A stretch of DNA of 64,000 nucleotides, taken from positions 2,900,766-2,964,765 of the forward strand of contig JAKSZT010020895.1 in the NCBI GenBank assembly GCA_026826555.1, given 5' to 3'. This DNA comes from Tolypeutes matacus. Its lineage: Eukaryota > Chordata > Mammalia > Cingulata > Chlamyphoridae. The notes beneath the pieces were generated by a model that was not told the origin of the DNA, made no database searches, and saw nothing but the letters and a program-made list of their open reading frames with translations. The translations under genes were made by a program, and so were the position numbers. Position 1 is the stretch's first letter. Each line of letters opens with the position of its first letter. Shown piece after piece: positions 24,535-36,236 of this stretch.

Positions 24535-25968
24535 ACTATGGACATGGTGGTTTTACATTGGATTAATTATAGGTAAAGTATTAGATCAAGGTAAGATACC
24601 ACATCATAATTACACTTATTGGGCATACATAACCAATCCACCTCTTCTAGAGCTGTTAACTTGGAGCGATGAGTCTTACCCAATTTATCTTAATCAATCT
24701 CACCATTTTCCAGGACCTATAAATATACGACTACCCTTAAAGCCAAAAGAAGAAGGGAAACTTATAGAAAATTTAACTTTACCTTTTATAGACTGCCCTC
24801 TTTGTATTGGATATGGTTCTGTATACATGCAACCTAAAAATCACAGTATAGTTTTAAAAGAGAAAAATCAAACTCAAATTGATGTTCTCATTTTCCCTTC
24901 TTTACCATATAAACCAGAAAATATGGTAAATCTTACATGTCACTCTCACAACAGACTACTTAATGACAAATGGCATATTTGTCATGGGCTTACAGAGGTT
25001 GTGTTGTTTAATGATTCCTATGGAATTGTAAAGGTTTGGGCCCTTATAGGGATACCGAAACCTATTAAAAACACAGCCATATCTTGGTTCATTAATAATT
25101 CAACCATAATTACTAATGACAGTAATCCTTATTTCTGGAATTTTGGTAATACAGCATTTACTAACAGCTCAATAAATTGGAAAAATCAAGGAAGATATAT
25201 CCCACAACCATGGGACACTAAACTGAACAAAACTCAAAGTTACTTGTGGAAATTATTTTTGGGAACTGTTCCAGTTTTTGAAAGGCAAGGCAACAAAACT
25301 GCTATTACTATTTAAAAAAAGAAAAATTAACTCAATTTCTTATAGTATGTGTACGAGACCCTATAGTTTTATCATTGGAAAAGTAACTTTTGGTGAAAGG
25401 AACATTAATTGCTCCTTATTCACATGTCTTAAGGATTCATTATTTGCAGGAAAATCAAATTCTTTTTATAGCAAGAAGAAGAAAGAGACTATGATTACTG
25501 GTTCAGATGACCAGACATTGGCAGCTGTCTCCAGAATCCCAGGTGCTGTGGCATTTCCTCGACCATTATTTAAAAAGATCTAAAAGACTGATTGGACTTT
25601 TAATAGCAGGAATTTTGGGACTGATTGGCATCATAACTGCTGCATCTGTCACTGGCATAGCCCTGCATCAAGGAGTCCAGAATCAACAATATGTTAAGGA
25701 CTGGCATAAAAATGCAAGTGAAATGTGGCATAGCCAGTCTCACATTGATATGGAACTGAATAATCATGTGAATGATCTTGAAACAACTATTATACATTTA
25801 GGTAATCAAATTTATAATTTAAACTTGTTAAGAGCTCTTAAATGTGATTGCAATGAAAGTTCTTTTTATATTACTCCTTTGGAAGTGAAAAAATCATTTG
25901 ATTGGGTATATTTTAGAATTGCAAAAGAAGGCATTGAGCATGTCTACATACATTCACACAAAAAATGA
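24512..25968 (+). pseudogene. env: ERV env pseudogene, broken and truncated
   Basis: Env is the surface and transmembrane glycoprotein precursor. The surface part is open for 267 codons (24512-25315). It has a hydrophobic signal segment near residues 10-25, a 'YWAYITNPPLLE' motif of MMTV/HML type, and many N-X-S/T sites. It then shifts frame twice: 25278-25583, then 25507-25968. The last frame begins near a basic 'KRSKRL' stretch, likely the old SU/TM cleavage region, followed by a glycine- and isoleucine-rich fusion-peptide-like segment and a heptad-like helix. The open frame stops at 25968, before any membrane anchor or cytoplasmic tail, so even a repaired frame would lack its anchor. It is not functional. 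Confidence 0.9.
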
Positions 25969-26292
25969 ATAATTAGATCAGATAAATGCATTTGGCCATG
26001 AAAAACTAATTTTGCATTATTTAGTAGAAAGAATCTACTAATAACCCCTTGATCTTAATACTAATTATCTACACAGAAATACTCACTTAAGGAACCTGAA
26101 AATATATAAATATTAATGAAATTGCCTTCCATGTAAGAGCTCAAAAGCTTGACTGGTAGTCAATGATGGGTAAGATTCTCAGAGGAGGACAACCTAAGAC
26201 AGGCATAGTCACAAAAGCCTATGGAAGAAGACAAGTGTGACAGGAGGTCACCTTGTATCAGCTTAATAATGGTTCCTATGAGCTATAATTAA
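25969..26292 (+). other. ERV 3' non-coding region with CTE-like motif
   Basis: There is no coding potential. CCTAAGACAGG at 26193-26203 is the loop motif of simian-type betaretroviral constitutive transport elements. A related 'GTGACAGGAGG' lies at about 26237. The location, just before the polypurine tract, is also that of a CTE. The second copy is imperfect, so the assignment is tentative. Confidence 0.4.
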
Positions 26293-26307
26293 TAAAAAAG
26301 GGGGAAA
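26293..26307 (+). promoter_or_regulatory. polypurine tract
   Basis: The purine run AAAAAAGGGGGAAA lies immediately before the 3' LTR TG; it is the plus-strand DNA primer site. Confidence 0.9.
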
Positions 26308-26723
26308 TGATGGAGTTTCAATTAAAGGCCATGACTACTGACAGAAAAGAACGTCACCTTGGTATGTAGGAATCAAGCCCTCCAGTCTCATGCTAATAGG
26401 AACTGGATGGGGAACATCCTGAGCTTGTAAGATTTACAATGTCTGTGAATTTCAGGAGGGAAAAGAGGAACTGAGCCATTAACCTTTAAGACTTGTTGAT
26501 TTCAGTAAAATGTAACTGTCAAGTATCTATTGCCCTTGCACATGTTCACACGTATTGTCTTTGTTCCAAATCCAGAATAAAAGCCACACTTTATGAGGTG
26601 GCTGGGCTCTTCTCTCCATATCAGACAGAGAGTCCCCTGATCCCAGTTTTTCTTCTCTTTGTCTTATTCTTTCTTTCTCATCCATGGCACCTTTTTCACA
26701 GACCCAGTTCTTGAATGCCAACA
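26308..26723 (+). repeat. 3' LTR of the ERV
   Basis: 416 bp, TGATGG to CCAACA, about 95 % identical to the 5' LTR by manual comparison. Several differences are CpG-to-TpG/CpA, as expected of methylated host DNA. Confidence 0.95.
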
Positions 26724-26729
26724 CAACAT
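26724..26729 (+). repeat. target-site duplication, right copy
   Basis: CAACAT, identical to 19353-19358. Confidence 0.92.
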
Positions 26730-27360
26730 GCATAATTGGAGACCTACAAGGATAAGCAAGAATGAGGCAGACAAATTTTTGAAGAAATAATGCCTGAAAA
26801 CTCCCCAAATATGATGAAAGACATGAATATACAAATTCCAGGAAGTTCAATGAACTTCAAGCTGAAAGATCTAAACCAAGACATATTATAGTGAAGCTAT
26901 GAATATCCAAAGACAAAGACAGGCTTTCCATTTGAAAGCAGGAAGAAAGAAGCAACTTGTAATACATGAGAGATCTCCAATAAGATCAACAGTGGATTTC
27001 TTACCATAAACCAAAGAGTTCAGAAGATAGAGTGATGGTATACTTAAAGAAATAACTGATACCAAGAGTTTTATATCTTGTAAAATTAAATTTCAAAAAT
27101 GAAGGAGAAATTAAGATATTTACAAATAATAAAAATCTGAAAGGGTCCATTACCAGAAGTCCTGCCCTAAAGAAATGCCAAAGGAAGTATTGAGCCTGAA
27201 TTAAATGGACACTAGACAATAACTTCAAGGTATAAGAAGAAATAAAGAACTTTGGTTTAGGTAAATATAAAATCCTGTTTTATTGTACTTTTGGTTTGTA
27301 AATTATATTTCCTTTCAAATAGCTTAGCAGGCAAATGTGTAAAATAACATTAAAATAATA
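26730..27360 (+). repeat. HAL1-like retroposon, right of provirus
   Basis: It continues the interrupted element: 'gaagaaataatgcctgaaaa', 'gatgaaagacatgaat', 'aaaatgaaggagaaattaag', 'aatggacactagacaataac'. This is HAL1/L1 ORF1 3' sequence followed by the HAL1-type tail. Confidence 0.7.
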
Positions 27361-28083
27361 GAAACTGCTTACCACTTTTATTTATCAAAAGTTTTCCTTG
27401 TCATTATTAAGAGTTCACTTGTATAACTAATCTTAGCTATCAAGACTCACAAATAGGAGTTTTATCTCAAATTAATGGCTATCCTCAACATGGTTGCTGT
27501 GAAATTGTTTTCTATGTTTTCATTTATCAACTAATAGATATGGTACAAATTCATATTTTCAAATAATTAAGTTATACATGCTTTATTTCTATTTTCTTGT
27601 TAATTTTTTAGATATTTTTAATATTTTAATTTCAGATTTATAATATATTTGAAAAATATTTCATGTATACAGGATGTAAAATGTCATGAAAATTTTCCAC
27701 TAATGTATAATCTATTGTCCTCTTTATGACATAATAACTTTTCAGGTATATGTCGAATTATTTCTGTCCTTGATGTTTTCACCTATCAGGTTGTTGATTA
27801 TTGTTTTAGTCCTCACTTTTTTTGCCCATAATTCCAGGTTTAAAAAACTGTTTTATTTAATTATACCTAAATTTTAAAAATTTATTCTCTATTACAGCTG
27901 CTGGTAACCTCTAACTCTGTGAAATTTCTATCACAAGATATTTCATATTAAGTGTCATAATGTATTTGTCTCTCTTTGACTTGTTTATTTCATTCCCTAT
28001 AATATTTTCAAGGTTCATCTATGTTTAGCATGCATTAGAAATTTATTCCTTTTATGGTTGAATAAAATTCCATTGTATGTAAC
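27361..28083 (-). repeat. antisense L1 3' fragment inserted in HAL1
   Basis: From about 27840 antisense L1 3'-UTR motifs are clear ('atattttcaaggttcatcta', 'ttccattgtatgt'). The part before 27840 is AT-rich and less certain. HAL1 sequence resumes at about 28084. Confidence 0.5.
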
Positions 28084-28394
28084 AAAAAAATATATTAATG
28101 GGCATGTATAAAAATTTACAATGACAGAGTAATAATATAATGGTAGAGGGATGAAGACATATATTAATAGAGTTTGTATATTAATAAAGATATTTGGTAC
28201 CAGTCAAATTTGGTTATTATTAGTTAAGATGCTAATTGTAATTACAAAGGTAACCATGAAGGAAATAATTAGATAATAGAAAAATAATCAAACTAGTACA
28301 CTAATTTAAAGCAACTAAATATAAAAAAGGGCAACAATGAATTAATTGAAGAACAGAAACCCAAAAGACATACAGAAAAAAAAATAGCAAAATA
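28084..28394 (+). repeat. HAL1-like retroposon, 3' end
   Basis: It contains 'gctaattgtaattacaaagg' and 'agacatacagaaaaaaa', in the order of a HAL1 3' region. It is the last recognisable piece. Confidence 0.5.
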
Positions 28395-28521
28395 AATTCT
28401 TCTAAAATGAAAAGACAACTTACATGAGAGAAAATACTTTCAAAATATACATCTGATAAGAGCTTAATATACACAATATATTAGAACTCTTGCAACTCAA
28501 CTACAAAAAAGAGAAACTACC
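28395..28521 (+). repeat. L1 ORF2 fragment
   Basis: 'catctgataagagcttaata' and 'gaactcttgcaactcaacta' are decayed L1 ORF2 3' sequence. Confidence 0.5.
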
Positions 28522-28860
28522 TGTGACATTTGGTATTGTTTATGAATTCAGAAAATAGATATTGGATTGTGTTTGTAAACTGGTCTATTCCTCTGGGCAT
28601 ATAGATTTTATTAAATTCAGAGGTTTCACTTACTTTATTAAATTATGATTATTGCTTTGATTCTGCCACGTCAGTAGGATGTTAATATCCTGCCACCATG
28701 GTGGGCAAGGACTTACAGAGAAAATGACAAGACAGAGGAGAGAGTATGAGTTTTTGATGCAACTTGGATATTCAGTAGTTTTAATAGAAGTGAAAAAGTG
28801 CCAAGATATATAAATATATATAGGAAAAAATGTCACAAAATTTAGATGAAAATAAGATAA
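28522..28860 (+). repeat. MaLR/ERVL-like LTR fragment
   Basis: The start 'TGTGACATTTGGTATTG' and following 'ctggtctattcctctgggc' resemble the beginning of the LTR at 8232-8699. The 3' end is not clear. Confidence 0.4.
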
Positions 28861-29448
28861 AATACATTTTATTAAAATATTTTACTTGTTTGTTTCTGTC
28901 ATGTTTTGCTTTGTATTATTTGTCCTATATTCTGGAAAATGTCTATCTATTTCCATAACCTCAATCCAGAAAATTGGTAATACTAATGATATATTCTCAT
29001 TAATGTGAACTTTTCAAACTAATGAAATTAAGATCTTTAGCTAACTATTGAAAACCAACAGTGTTTTAATAATTGACCAGCATGAAAACTGTAATAAAAC
29101 CCTAAACCCTGGTTTTGAAAAAACACTGATAATCTAAGAGGACAAATCAACTTAGTGCAATTTGGAAATGATTAACTAAAATAAATATTGGCATAAATAC
29201 AATTCTAGGGGAAATTTTTGAGAAACATTATGAAGAGAAGTAATGTTTGGAAGGAATTTTGAATTCTATTTATGGCATGTATTTATGTCATCTGCTATTT
29301 TAAATTGGAGAAACTATTTAAAAATGGGTATGTTTGAGAATATATATTTTTCTCTGTTTTAGGTAAATATGTGTTAGAATATGAGATAGTTTGTGAGTTT
29401 GTGTGTTTATGTAGATATTTATAATTTTGTTCTCCTTTTTCTATATAG
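28861..29448. other. gene-free 5' flank of OR fragment
   Basis: AT-rich; ends in a pyrimidine-rich tract and splice-acceptor-like TATATAG (AG at 29447-29448), 24 nt before the OR start codon. Confidence 0.4.
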
Positions 29449-29472
29449 ATTCACTAAAAGGAACAAAAGAGA

Positions 29473-29575
29473 AATGAAGAACTGATCAATGGAAATTCAG
29501 TTCATTCTGGTAGGACTTACAGATGACCCATGATTGCAAATTGTAATTTTCCTGAGATTTGTTTTTCTCCAAAAA
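29473..29575 (+). pseudogene. 5' stub of an OR6C-type olfactory receptor pseudogene
   Basis: An ATG at 29473 begins an OR6C-like N-terminus: 'FILVGLTDDP' and 'LQIVIFL' are recognisable, with TGA stops at codon 4 and at about codon 20. After about 34 codons, at the beginning of TM1, the similarity ends and no further OR sequence follows. The stub is on the plus strand, opposite to the other three OR copies, and keeps a splice acceptor 24 nt upstream. It may be the product of an inversion or of a truncated duplication. It is non-functional. Confidence 0.75.
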
Positions 29576-30454
29576 TCTGAAACAGCCTTATTTTATATCT
29601 GTATTTCATTATCTTCATTCCTTATGGTAATCATTTCTCCATTTTCTGAGGCTTAAATTATCTCTTTAAATTTAAAAATCATAAGATTTGATTTTCAGTA
29701 TGACAGTGCCATTTCATGTATTATTCATTTTTCCCCTGAGGAAACTCAGGCCCAATCACAGGTAACTATTCTCATACCATGTACACAGTCAGTGATTAAA
29801 GGCTTTCCTTGTCTTTTCATTTTTATCATTTTCAATGTCTTTATCATATCCTTAACACTTTCTCATAAATACAATTGAATTAAGTTTACCAAAAGAGACT
29901 TATTTCCCAAACATATCTTATCACCCTCCATTATTTATTCATAATCTGATTTAAAGTATTATAGAAAATGCAGGAAAATACCTTTCTTGTTTACCACAAT
30001 ACTGTATTAAGTCCTAATTTTCATTCAATTCCTATACTTTATCACCCAGTTTTTACACTGAATTGATAGCAAATAATTTTTATGATTCTGTTTCAAACAA
30101 CGGATCACATTTACACCTTGTAAAGGTGATATAAAATTCACTGCTAAATTTTGCTGATGTTTCCAAGTGCAATTTTTTATAACTAATAATCAGTTTTGAA
30201 AGGAAGGATTATTATACAATATCATAATTAACATCAGGTAAATAACTCTCTGGGAGATAACAGAGGTAGTCTTGACTTAGACCAGACCTCCTGCTAAATA
30301 TCCAGATGGAATAGACCAAGACCCTAAGGACATTACGTGTCCTATTTTTACATGAGTTGACAATGCTTTTAGTGGGGAGAAACCTCATCTTTTTATATTA
30401 CAGTTTCTCAACCTCAATACTACTAAGATTTTGGACCTAATAATCATTTGTTTG
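29576..30454. other. gene-free stretch
   Basis: No gene or clear repeat; no continuation of the OR stub is visible. Confidence 0.4.
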
Positions 30455-31650
30455 GGGTGGCTGTATTTTCAACAAATGGTGCTGGACAAAAAAATAATTA
30501 AAAATGTACCATAGATACAAATATAAATCTAAACCATAAAAATTCAATAAGAAAACATAAGAAAAAATATTTGTGATGTTGTGTTAGGCAAAGCAAGATC
30601 CATAAAAGAAAAGTGCATGATAAGATGAATCTTTAAATGTAAGGACTTCTGTGCTTCAGAGACATTATTAAATCAATGAAACAAGCATCAGACAGGAGAA
30701 AATATTTGCAAATCACATGACTGGAAAAAGGACTATTGTCTATAAAACATAAAAAAGCCAATAATAAAATATAAAAATTCAAACAAGTCACATAAAATAT
30801 AGACAACATTTAAACAGTTTACCAAAAAAGAATAAAAGAATGACAAATAAGTAAAAAAAGTTGATAAAATAATTAGTTATCAAGGAAAATAAATTAAAAT
30901 CACAATGAGATATAACTATATACCCTTTAAAAAGTTAAAAATAAACATGATATAAAGCTTAGACAAAGATGAGGAGAAACTGAAATTCTCATAAAATGCA
31001 AGTGAGATTACAAAATTGTAAAACATCTTTGGTAAAGAGTTTTGCAAATTCTTAAAAAGTTAGAAATATCTCTGCCATATAATCCAACTATTATACTTCT
31101 AAGTATTTACCCAAGAGAATGGACAGCATATGACCACACAAAGACCTGATGTCAAATGTTGATAACAGCTTTGTTTGTAATAGTCAAAAGCTGGACATGA
31201 CCTTAATGCCCCTTAACAGGTGAATGGATAAATGAGATAAGATATGTTGAGAAGTGAGTAAGAGTTACAAATAAAAAGAATTAATTATCTGTACATGTAA
31301 TAAATACGTGGTTAAATCTCAAAATAATTGGCTGAGTGAAAGAAATTCAATAAAAAAAAATAATCTTTCCTTTATTCCATTCATTCAATATTCTAGACAT
31401 TGCTAACCTTTAGGAACAGAAATCAGACAAGTGGTTGCTGAGGGGAGGGAAGAGGAGATAAAGTTGCAAAAGGACACTTTTGGTGGTAATGGGTATGTTA
31501 TCTTGATGTGGTGATGCTTTTATCTCTGTAATTATTAGGGTATGTGAACTTATTTATACATTTATCAAAGTTTATCACATTGTACAATGTACATACGTGC
31601 AGTTCATAGTATACACTACCTCAAGGAAGCTTGAAAAGCTGTATTGGTAC
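30455..31650 (+). repeat. L1 ORF2 3' part and 3' UTR, decayed
   Basis: It contains 'caacaaatggtgctggac', 'aggacttctgtgcttcagag', 'gacaggagaaaatatttgca' and, in the UTR, 'gtggttgctgagggga'. These are L1 landmarks in sense order. Coding capacity is lost. Confidence 0.75.
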
Positions 31651-33130
31651 AAAATGAACTATCTTGGTGATTAACAACAATGCATAATAAATGGAACTTC
31701 TGTTTCTATATCCCCAGGTGTTTTTTAATTTTATTTTTTTTAATTTACTTATGAAATAAATCAACATAGTGCTAATATAGGTATCATGATATAAGTTTTG
31801 TTTCTAAACCAAGTCTTTGCTTCCAGTTACATTTCCAAATGGGATAATTACTTTAAATATTTCTGACCCAAGGAAATAATGCACTGACTACTCTCCTTTA
31901 TCAGCAATAGTGTGGGTCTGCATATGCAAATACTGCAGCAAGCATACAGCCAGGATATATACACTTAGTTTACAGGTTTTCCAGTCATTAACTTGGTGTC
32001 AGGGAGGTGGGAGCACTGCATCCGTACCCCACCCCACTCCTTTGTTCCTGGTAATAAAGTCAATCCTTTCCCCTTTTTGTAAGCTGTATATGAATCCATG
32101 TGATCCCTGTTGTCGGTGACTATCTTTAGATTCTGATATATTATTCATTGTGTTTGGGATTTCAGAGCAATTGATGTGCAACAGAGAATTCTCACTTAGC
32201 ATCCAAATCCATAAGCTATTTTTATTTATTACTAAAATAATGATCTGTATTATTATTGAATGATTCTGAGAACCTTCTCAGAGCCCTACAAAATGTTTGT
32301 TTCAGGTGATCTACTCCAATCATTCTCATTTCCTTTTCTGCTCATAGCTTCATTTCTAATCATATCTAATCATATCCTCAAAAAACAGGATTATTGTTTG
32401 CATCACAGAAGGTTTAACTCTAAATGAACCATTTTAACCCTGATAAAGGTCACATTTTCCAATTAGTTTCATGACTACTCTTTAGATCATAAGGAAGTCT
32501 GCCCAGAGTTTGTGAAGTCACAGGGCAAACACACAACACTCTCCTATGGTCCCAAGTTCTCTTGGGCTTATCAGAATGGTCTACTGGACTGAAAAGTACT
32601 ACTAAAATGTTTGTAATTGAAACCTAAGTTTCTCTAGTTAACAGGTTTTGGCAGCTTTCAGGTCAGAAGTAAAAGAAAGTTTATAAAGGAAAACATCCAT
32701 GATGCCAAAACAATTTGGGTTTTCTGTTACAAATTTCAAATCCAGATGTACATATTCTGTTGTGAAGTATGGGTTGTATGGGTCTTTTTCTCTGATCATT
32801 GAACTATAAATATTTAAATTCAAGGAAGATATTTCTCATTATTACTTGTATAGTTTCAGGTTCTTAGAGCTCTGTCATTATTTGTTGGGGTAATGAATAG
32901 ATGAACCAATGAACAAATGAAAAAATATTTGGAACTTGCTCATTCAAAATAATTTATCCAAGTGGAGTGTCTAATAGAGGTCTATTTTACCCTAGGAAAT
33001 AAATCTAGAGCTTTAATATCTAGACCTGTTCTTGATTCATGGGAAAATGAAATTGCTTTATTAGTGAACTCATTACCATATAAAAATTCCTCTTTCTCAT
33101 AATTCTTCCCTTGATTAGAAATGTATCCAC
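31651..33130. other. gene-free stretch
   Basis: Nothing firm. Near 31960-32110 a GC-richer patch with 'GGTAATAAAGTCAATCC' could be the end of another LTR, but I could not find its borders. Confidence 0.35.
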
Positions 33131-33629
33131 TGTGGTGGTTTGGAACTATTTGTACCCCAGAAAAATATATTCATAAATTTCATCCATTCCTGTGGGTGTA
33201 ACTGATTGTAAACAGGACATTTTGATAAGACTAGTTCAGGTAAGATGTGTCCCAACTCATTCAATATAAGTCTTAATGCTTTACTGAATTTCTTTATAAA
33301 TGGAAATGATGCAGGGTGGGGTGGAGGGGGGGGAGAAAGAGAGAGAGTGAGAGAGAGAGCAGGAGAGTGAAAGAGAGAGAGAGAGAGAGCCACAGGAGCA
33401 AGAAGCTGAAAGCATAGAAGCCTGGAAGAGAAGGAAAAGACCAGCAGATGTAACCATGTTCCTTGTCATGTGGCATAGGAGCCAAGTCTCACAGGCAGCA
33501 GGTCCTCAGGAAGAAAGCATTACATTAATGATTACTTGATTTGGACATTCTTATAGCAAATAAATTTCCATTGCTTAAAGTCAACCCCTATCATGATATC
33601 TGCTTTAAGCAGCCCAGGAAACTAAAACA
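33131..33629 (+). repeat. MaLR-like solo LTR, plus orientation
   Basis: It starts TGTGGTGGTTTGGAACTATT and ends AACTAAAACA (TG...CA). It carries 'agcaaataaatttcc' near the 3' end. The same family occurs inverted at 62974-63544, where both termini match. A (GA)n expansion at 33333-33388 lies inside it. Confidence 0.6.
33333..33388. repeat. (GA)n microsatellite
   Basis: Imperfect GA run inside the LTR; it gives rise to spurious serine/leucine-rich open frames on the minus strand. Confidence 0.9.
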
Positions 33630-35010
33630 TCTATTATACCCTGCAGAACTATGCTTTCCAATGCATGAATGAATTTCAGGAATTGACCTTTCATAATATC
33701 TAGGAACTTCCAAGAGTGTCTTATATGATGGGTTAAATTGAACAAGAAAGAGGAAAAATCATCTCATTTCTCCTAATCCTGCTCATAATTTTGGCATCAT
33801 ACTTTGGAGAAATAGGCTGTGGTGCAATGAATTACAACTTTCTTGACTCTGTCTTTGGTTATTTTCAAGGAATCTTCACTGAATTGCCTGTAGGCAACTC
33901 AACAGCATCTTCAACCTTCTTAGCAGTTCTTTAACTGCAGAGTCTCCTTTGTGTGTGGTTCCAATTTTCAGATTGCAAATGAGGGGACTTTGTGCAAATT
34001 TTAGAAAGTGAAAGAAAAGCAGAGGCTTTTATTCTCCAGAGGCTTTGTTACCGGACTTTTGAGCAGAGAAGAGATTCATAGGGGCTTCTCAGCAAGTCTA
34101 TGAGAACTATGGACTTCACTGTTAAGACTGTCAGCAGGAGCTTTCTCAGAAATTACTGAAAGTCACTACATTTTCCCTTTAAACTTTTCTGAACCATTCG
34201 CTTCAAGGCTTCAACCTGAGATTTTTTTTATTAGTTTCCTTTAACTTCCATCTGGGGAAAAATATTGTGCAGCTTCTTAACTGACTTTTGCTCCCCCAGC
34301 TCTTCCAACATTCTTAAAAGCTGTAATTCTATATTATACCCTTAATTCCTAGAATACTTAGAGTACTTTGCTTCCCTGATTGTCCTGATTGATAAAAGAC
34401 CCATGCTTCAAGAATTTGCAAAGTTTTTATTCCCTTTTATTAAAATATTTGCTTGGAAGTATAATTTTAAAACCAATTCACTTATTTATGATGCAGTAAC
34501 CAAGACAGAGGGAGATGGATCAGAGTCCAGCAATGTGTTATGGGTGAAAACTCCAAATATCATATGAGGTGCTAGCACAAAAATTTAAAAGAGGTTGATT
34601 CTTGGAGACTGCTCCATAAAAAGAGAGTAGAAGCAATCAGTTTGGGGCTGAGATGGGGCCATGAAATGAGGAACAAAGCATGAACAATGTTCCGTACATG
34701 CATCCTTATTTTCTGATAGGGACTATCCCTAAAATCTGCCTACAACTCTGCCTGGGATAATTAGCTTTGTGGAAGAAACAGAGACACCAATACATGAGAG
34801 AAACAACTCCTTCAAATAATTCCCTTTGGCAGACAGTTTATTGCAAAAGTATCTTTTAGGAGGATGGAGTAATTTAGGAATTGGCATTTCAGAATGCAAA
34901 AGGTACTCAATTTATCACACTGTGCAAAGTGAATGATTGGGTCTTCTGGAGCAAATTCAAGAGGAAAAGGAAGTGTTTGGGTAGAGGAGGAATGCTGACT
35001 TTGAAATAGG
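33630..35010. other. gene-free stretch
   Basis: No gene recognised and no firm repeat. Confidence 0.4.
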
Positions 35011-35400
35011 CACACCAGAAATTTGCAAAACCATATCTATTAAAAGAAGTGAACTATAGAGACCTGCAATAATATATGTAGATCTCAAATGCATTATTGT
35101 GAGCAAGAGAAAGCATCCACAAAATTCATACGGTATGATGTACTTTATAAGAAATTCCAGAAAAGGCAAAATTAGTCTGTAGTGACTGAATGGACATCAG
35201 AGAGTGCCTGGGTCTAATGGCAGAGATGGAAATGTCTAGAAAGAAGACAAGGGAACTATATGGAATAATGTGAATATTCCTTATCTTTATTATAAAATGG
35301 TTGTATATATTTGTTCAAATGCATTCTTTTAGAATGATTGGAGGCTATTGTATGGAACATATACACTGGTAAAAATGAATAAAATGGACAGTACAGGATT
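35011..35400 (+). repeat. L1 3' end, old subfamily
   Basis: 'ataagaaattccagaaaagg' and 'gtctgtagtgactgaatgg' are L1M-type 3' end sequence in sense orientation. Confidence 0.55.
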
Positions 35401-36236
35401 AGGAAAATTTCAATTTGCAAATTGTTTTAAATATATGGAAACATCCTAAAAGCCTGTTATAAATAAATCATACCTTGAATTTCTACCATGGGATACATAA
35501 TTTATAGGCTTAAGAGAATATAAAGAAAGCAATTTAAGCAATTAGAACCAAGTAGGGAATTCAATTATTTCTAACAAAAACAAAAATTGACAATGTTTAC
35601 AAATACCATATTCCTAATTCTTATAACTCTCCAGGTGAACATTCTTCAAGGGAGGTTCCTCATTCTGTTGCATATTTCATACTCTTGGCTATAACATGTT
35701 TGGACCTTATTTCTATATTCATATTAATGGTTCAGCATATGTGATGATTTCTGTTGGAAGGTTACTTTGATCTTTATAATTAGCCTGATTATCTTACTCT
35801 TTTCTATCACAACATTATTACAGAGTATAATAATTATCAGGTTCTGTGTGTCTCACAATTTCACAATGTAAACTTCTCAATAGTAGATGCAATTAGCAGT
35901 AGATATTTAGCAAATGTAATTTTTAATAATTATATAAATAATCTAAAATTTCAAATAATTAATTAAAAGTATATATAGCAGGTTTCATTTTAAAAGCTTT
36001 CAGTATATAAATATGTATCATTTGTGAGAAGATATATTTCTATGCAAATACGAAATTTTGTATTTGAGTTGGAGGAGGCAGTTCACTACTTATGAGGAAG
36101 TTATACTCAGAAGGGAGATAATAGAGGTGCCAGGAGAGTTGAGTGCAGAAGTGACCTCTGTCTGATTAATGCAATAAGAGTCTGGATTCAGTTCTCCCAT
36201 TCAATAGCATGTTATTTAGATCAAAATTTTGCCTCT
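35401..36236. other. gene-free stretch
   Basis: 3' flank of the OR pseudogene; AT-rich, nothing recognised. Confidence 0.4.

Larger units (their letters stand above)
19353..26729 (+). mobile_element. class II (betaretrovirus-like) endogenous retrovirus, pol-deleted
   Basis: This is a complete proviral insertion with both LTRs and a 6-bp target duplication (CAACAT at 19353-19358 and 26724-26729), the size typical of betaretrovirus-like ERVs. The order is LTR, Lys-type primer binding site, splice donor, gag, dUTPase plus protease, a non-coding AT-rich block in place of reverse transcriptase, integrase remnant, env, polypurine tract, LTR. All genes carry stops or frameshifts, and the polymerase is missing, so it is not autonomous. 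The LTRs differ at roughly 21 positions plus one indel over 416 bp (about 5 %). With an assumed neutral rate near 2.2e-9 per site per year that suggests about 10-13 million years. Confidence 0.95.

Noticed and set aside
33281..33485. Serine/leucine-rich open frames on the minus strand
   Set aside because: They come from the (GA)n microsatellite inside the LTR at 33131-33629.
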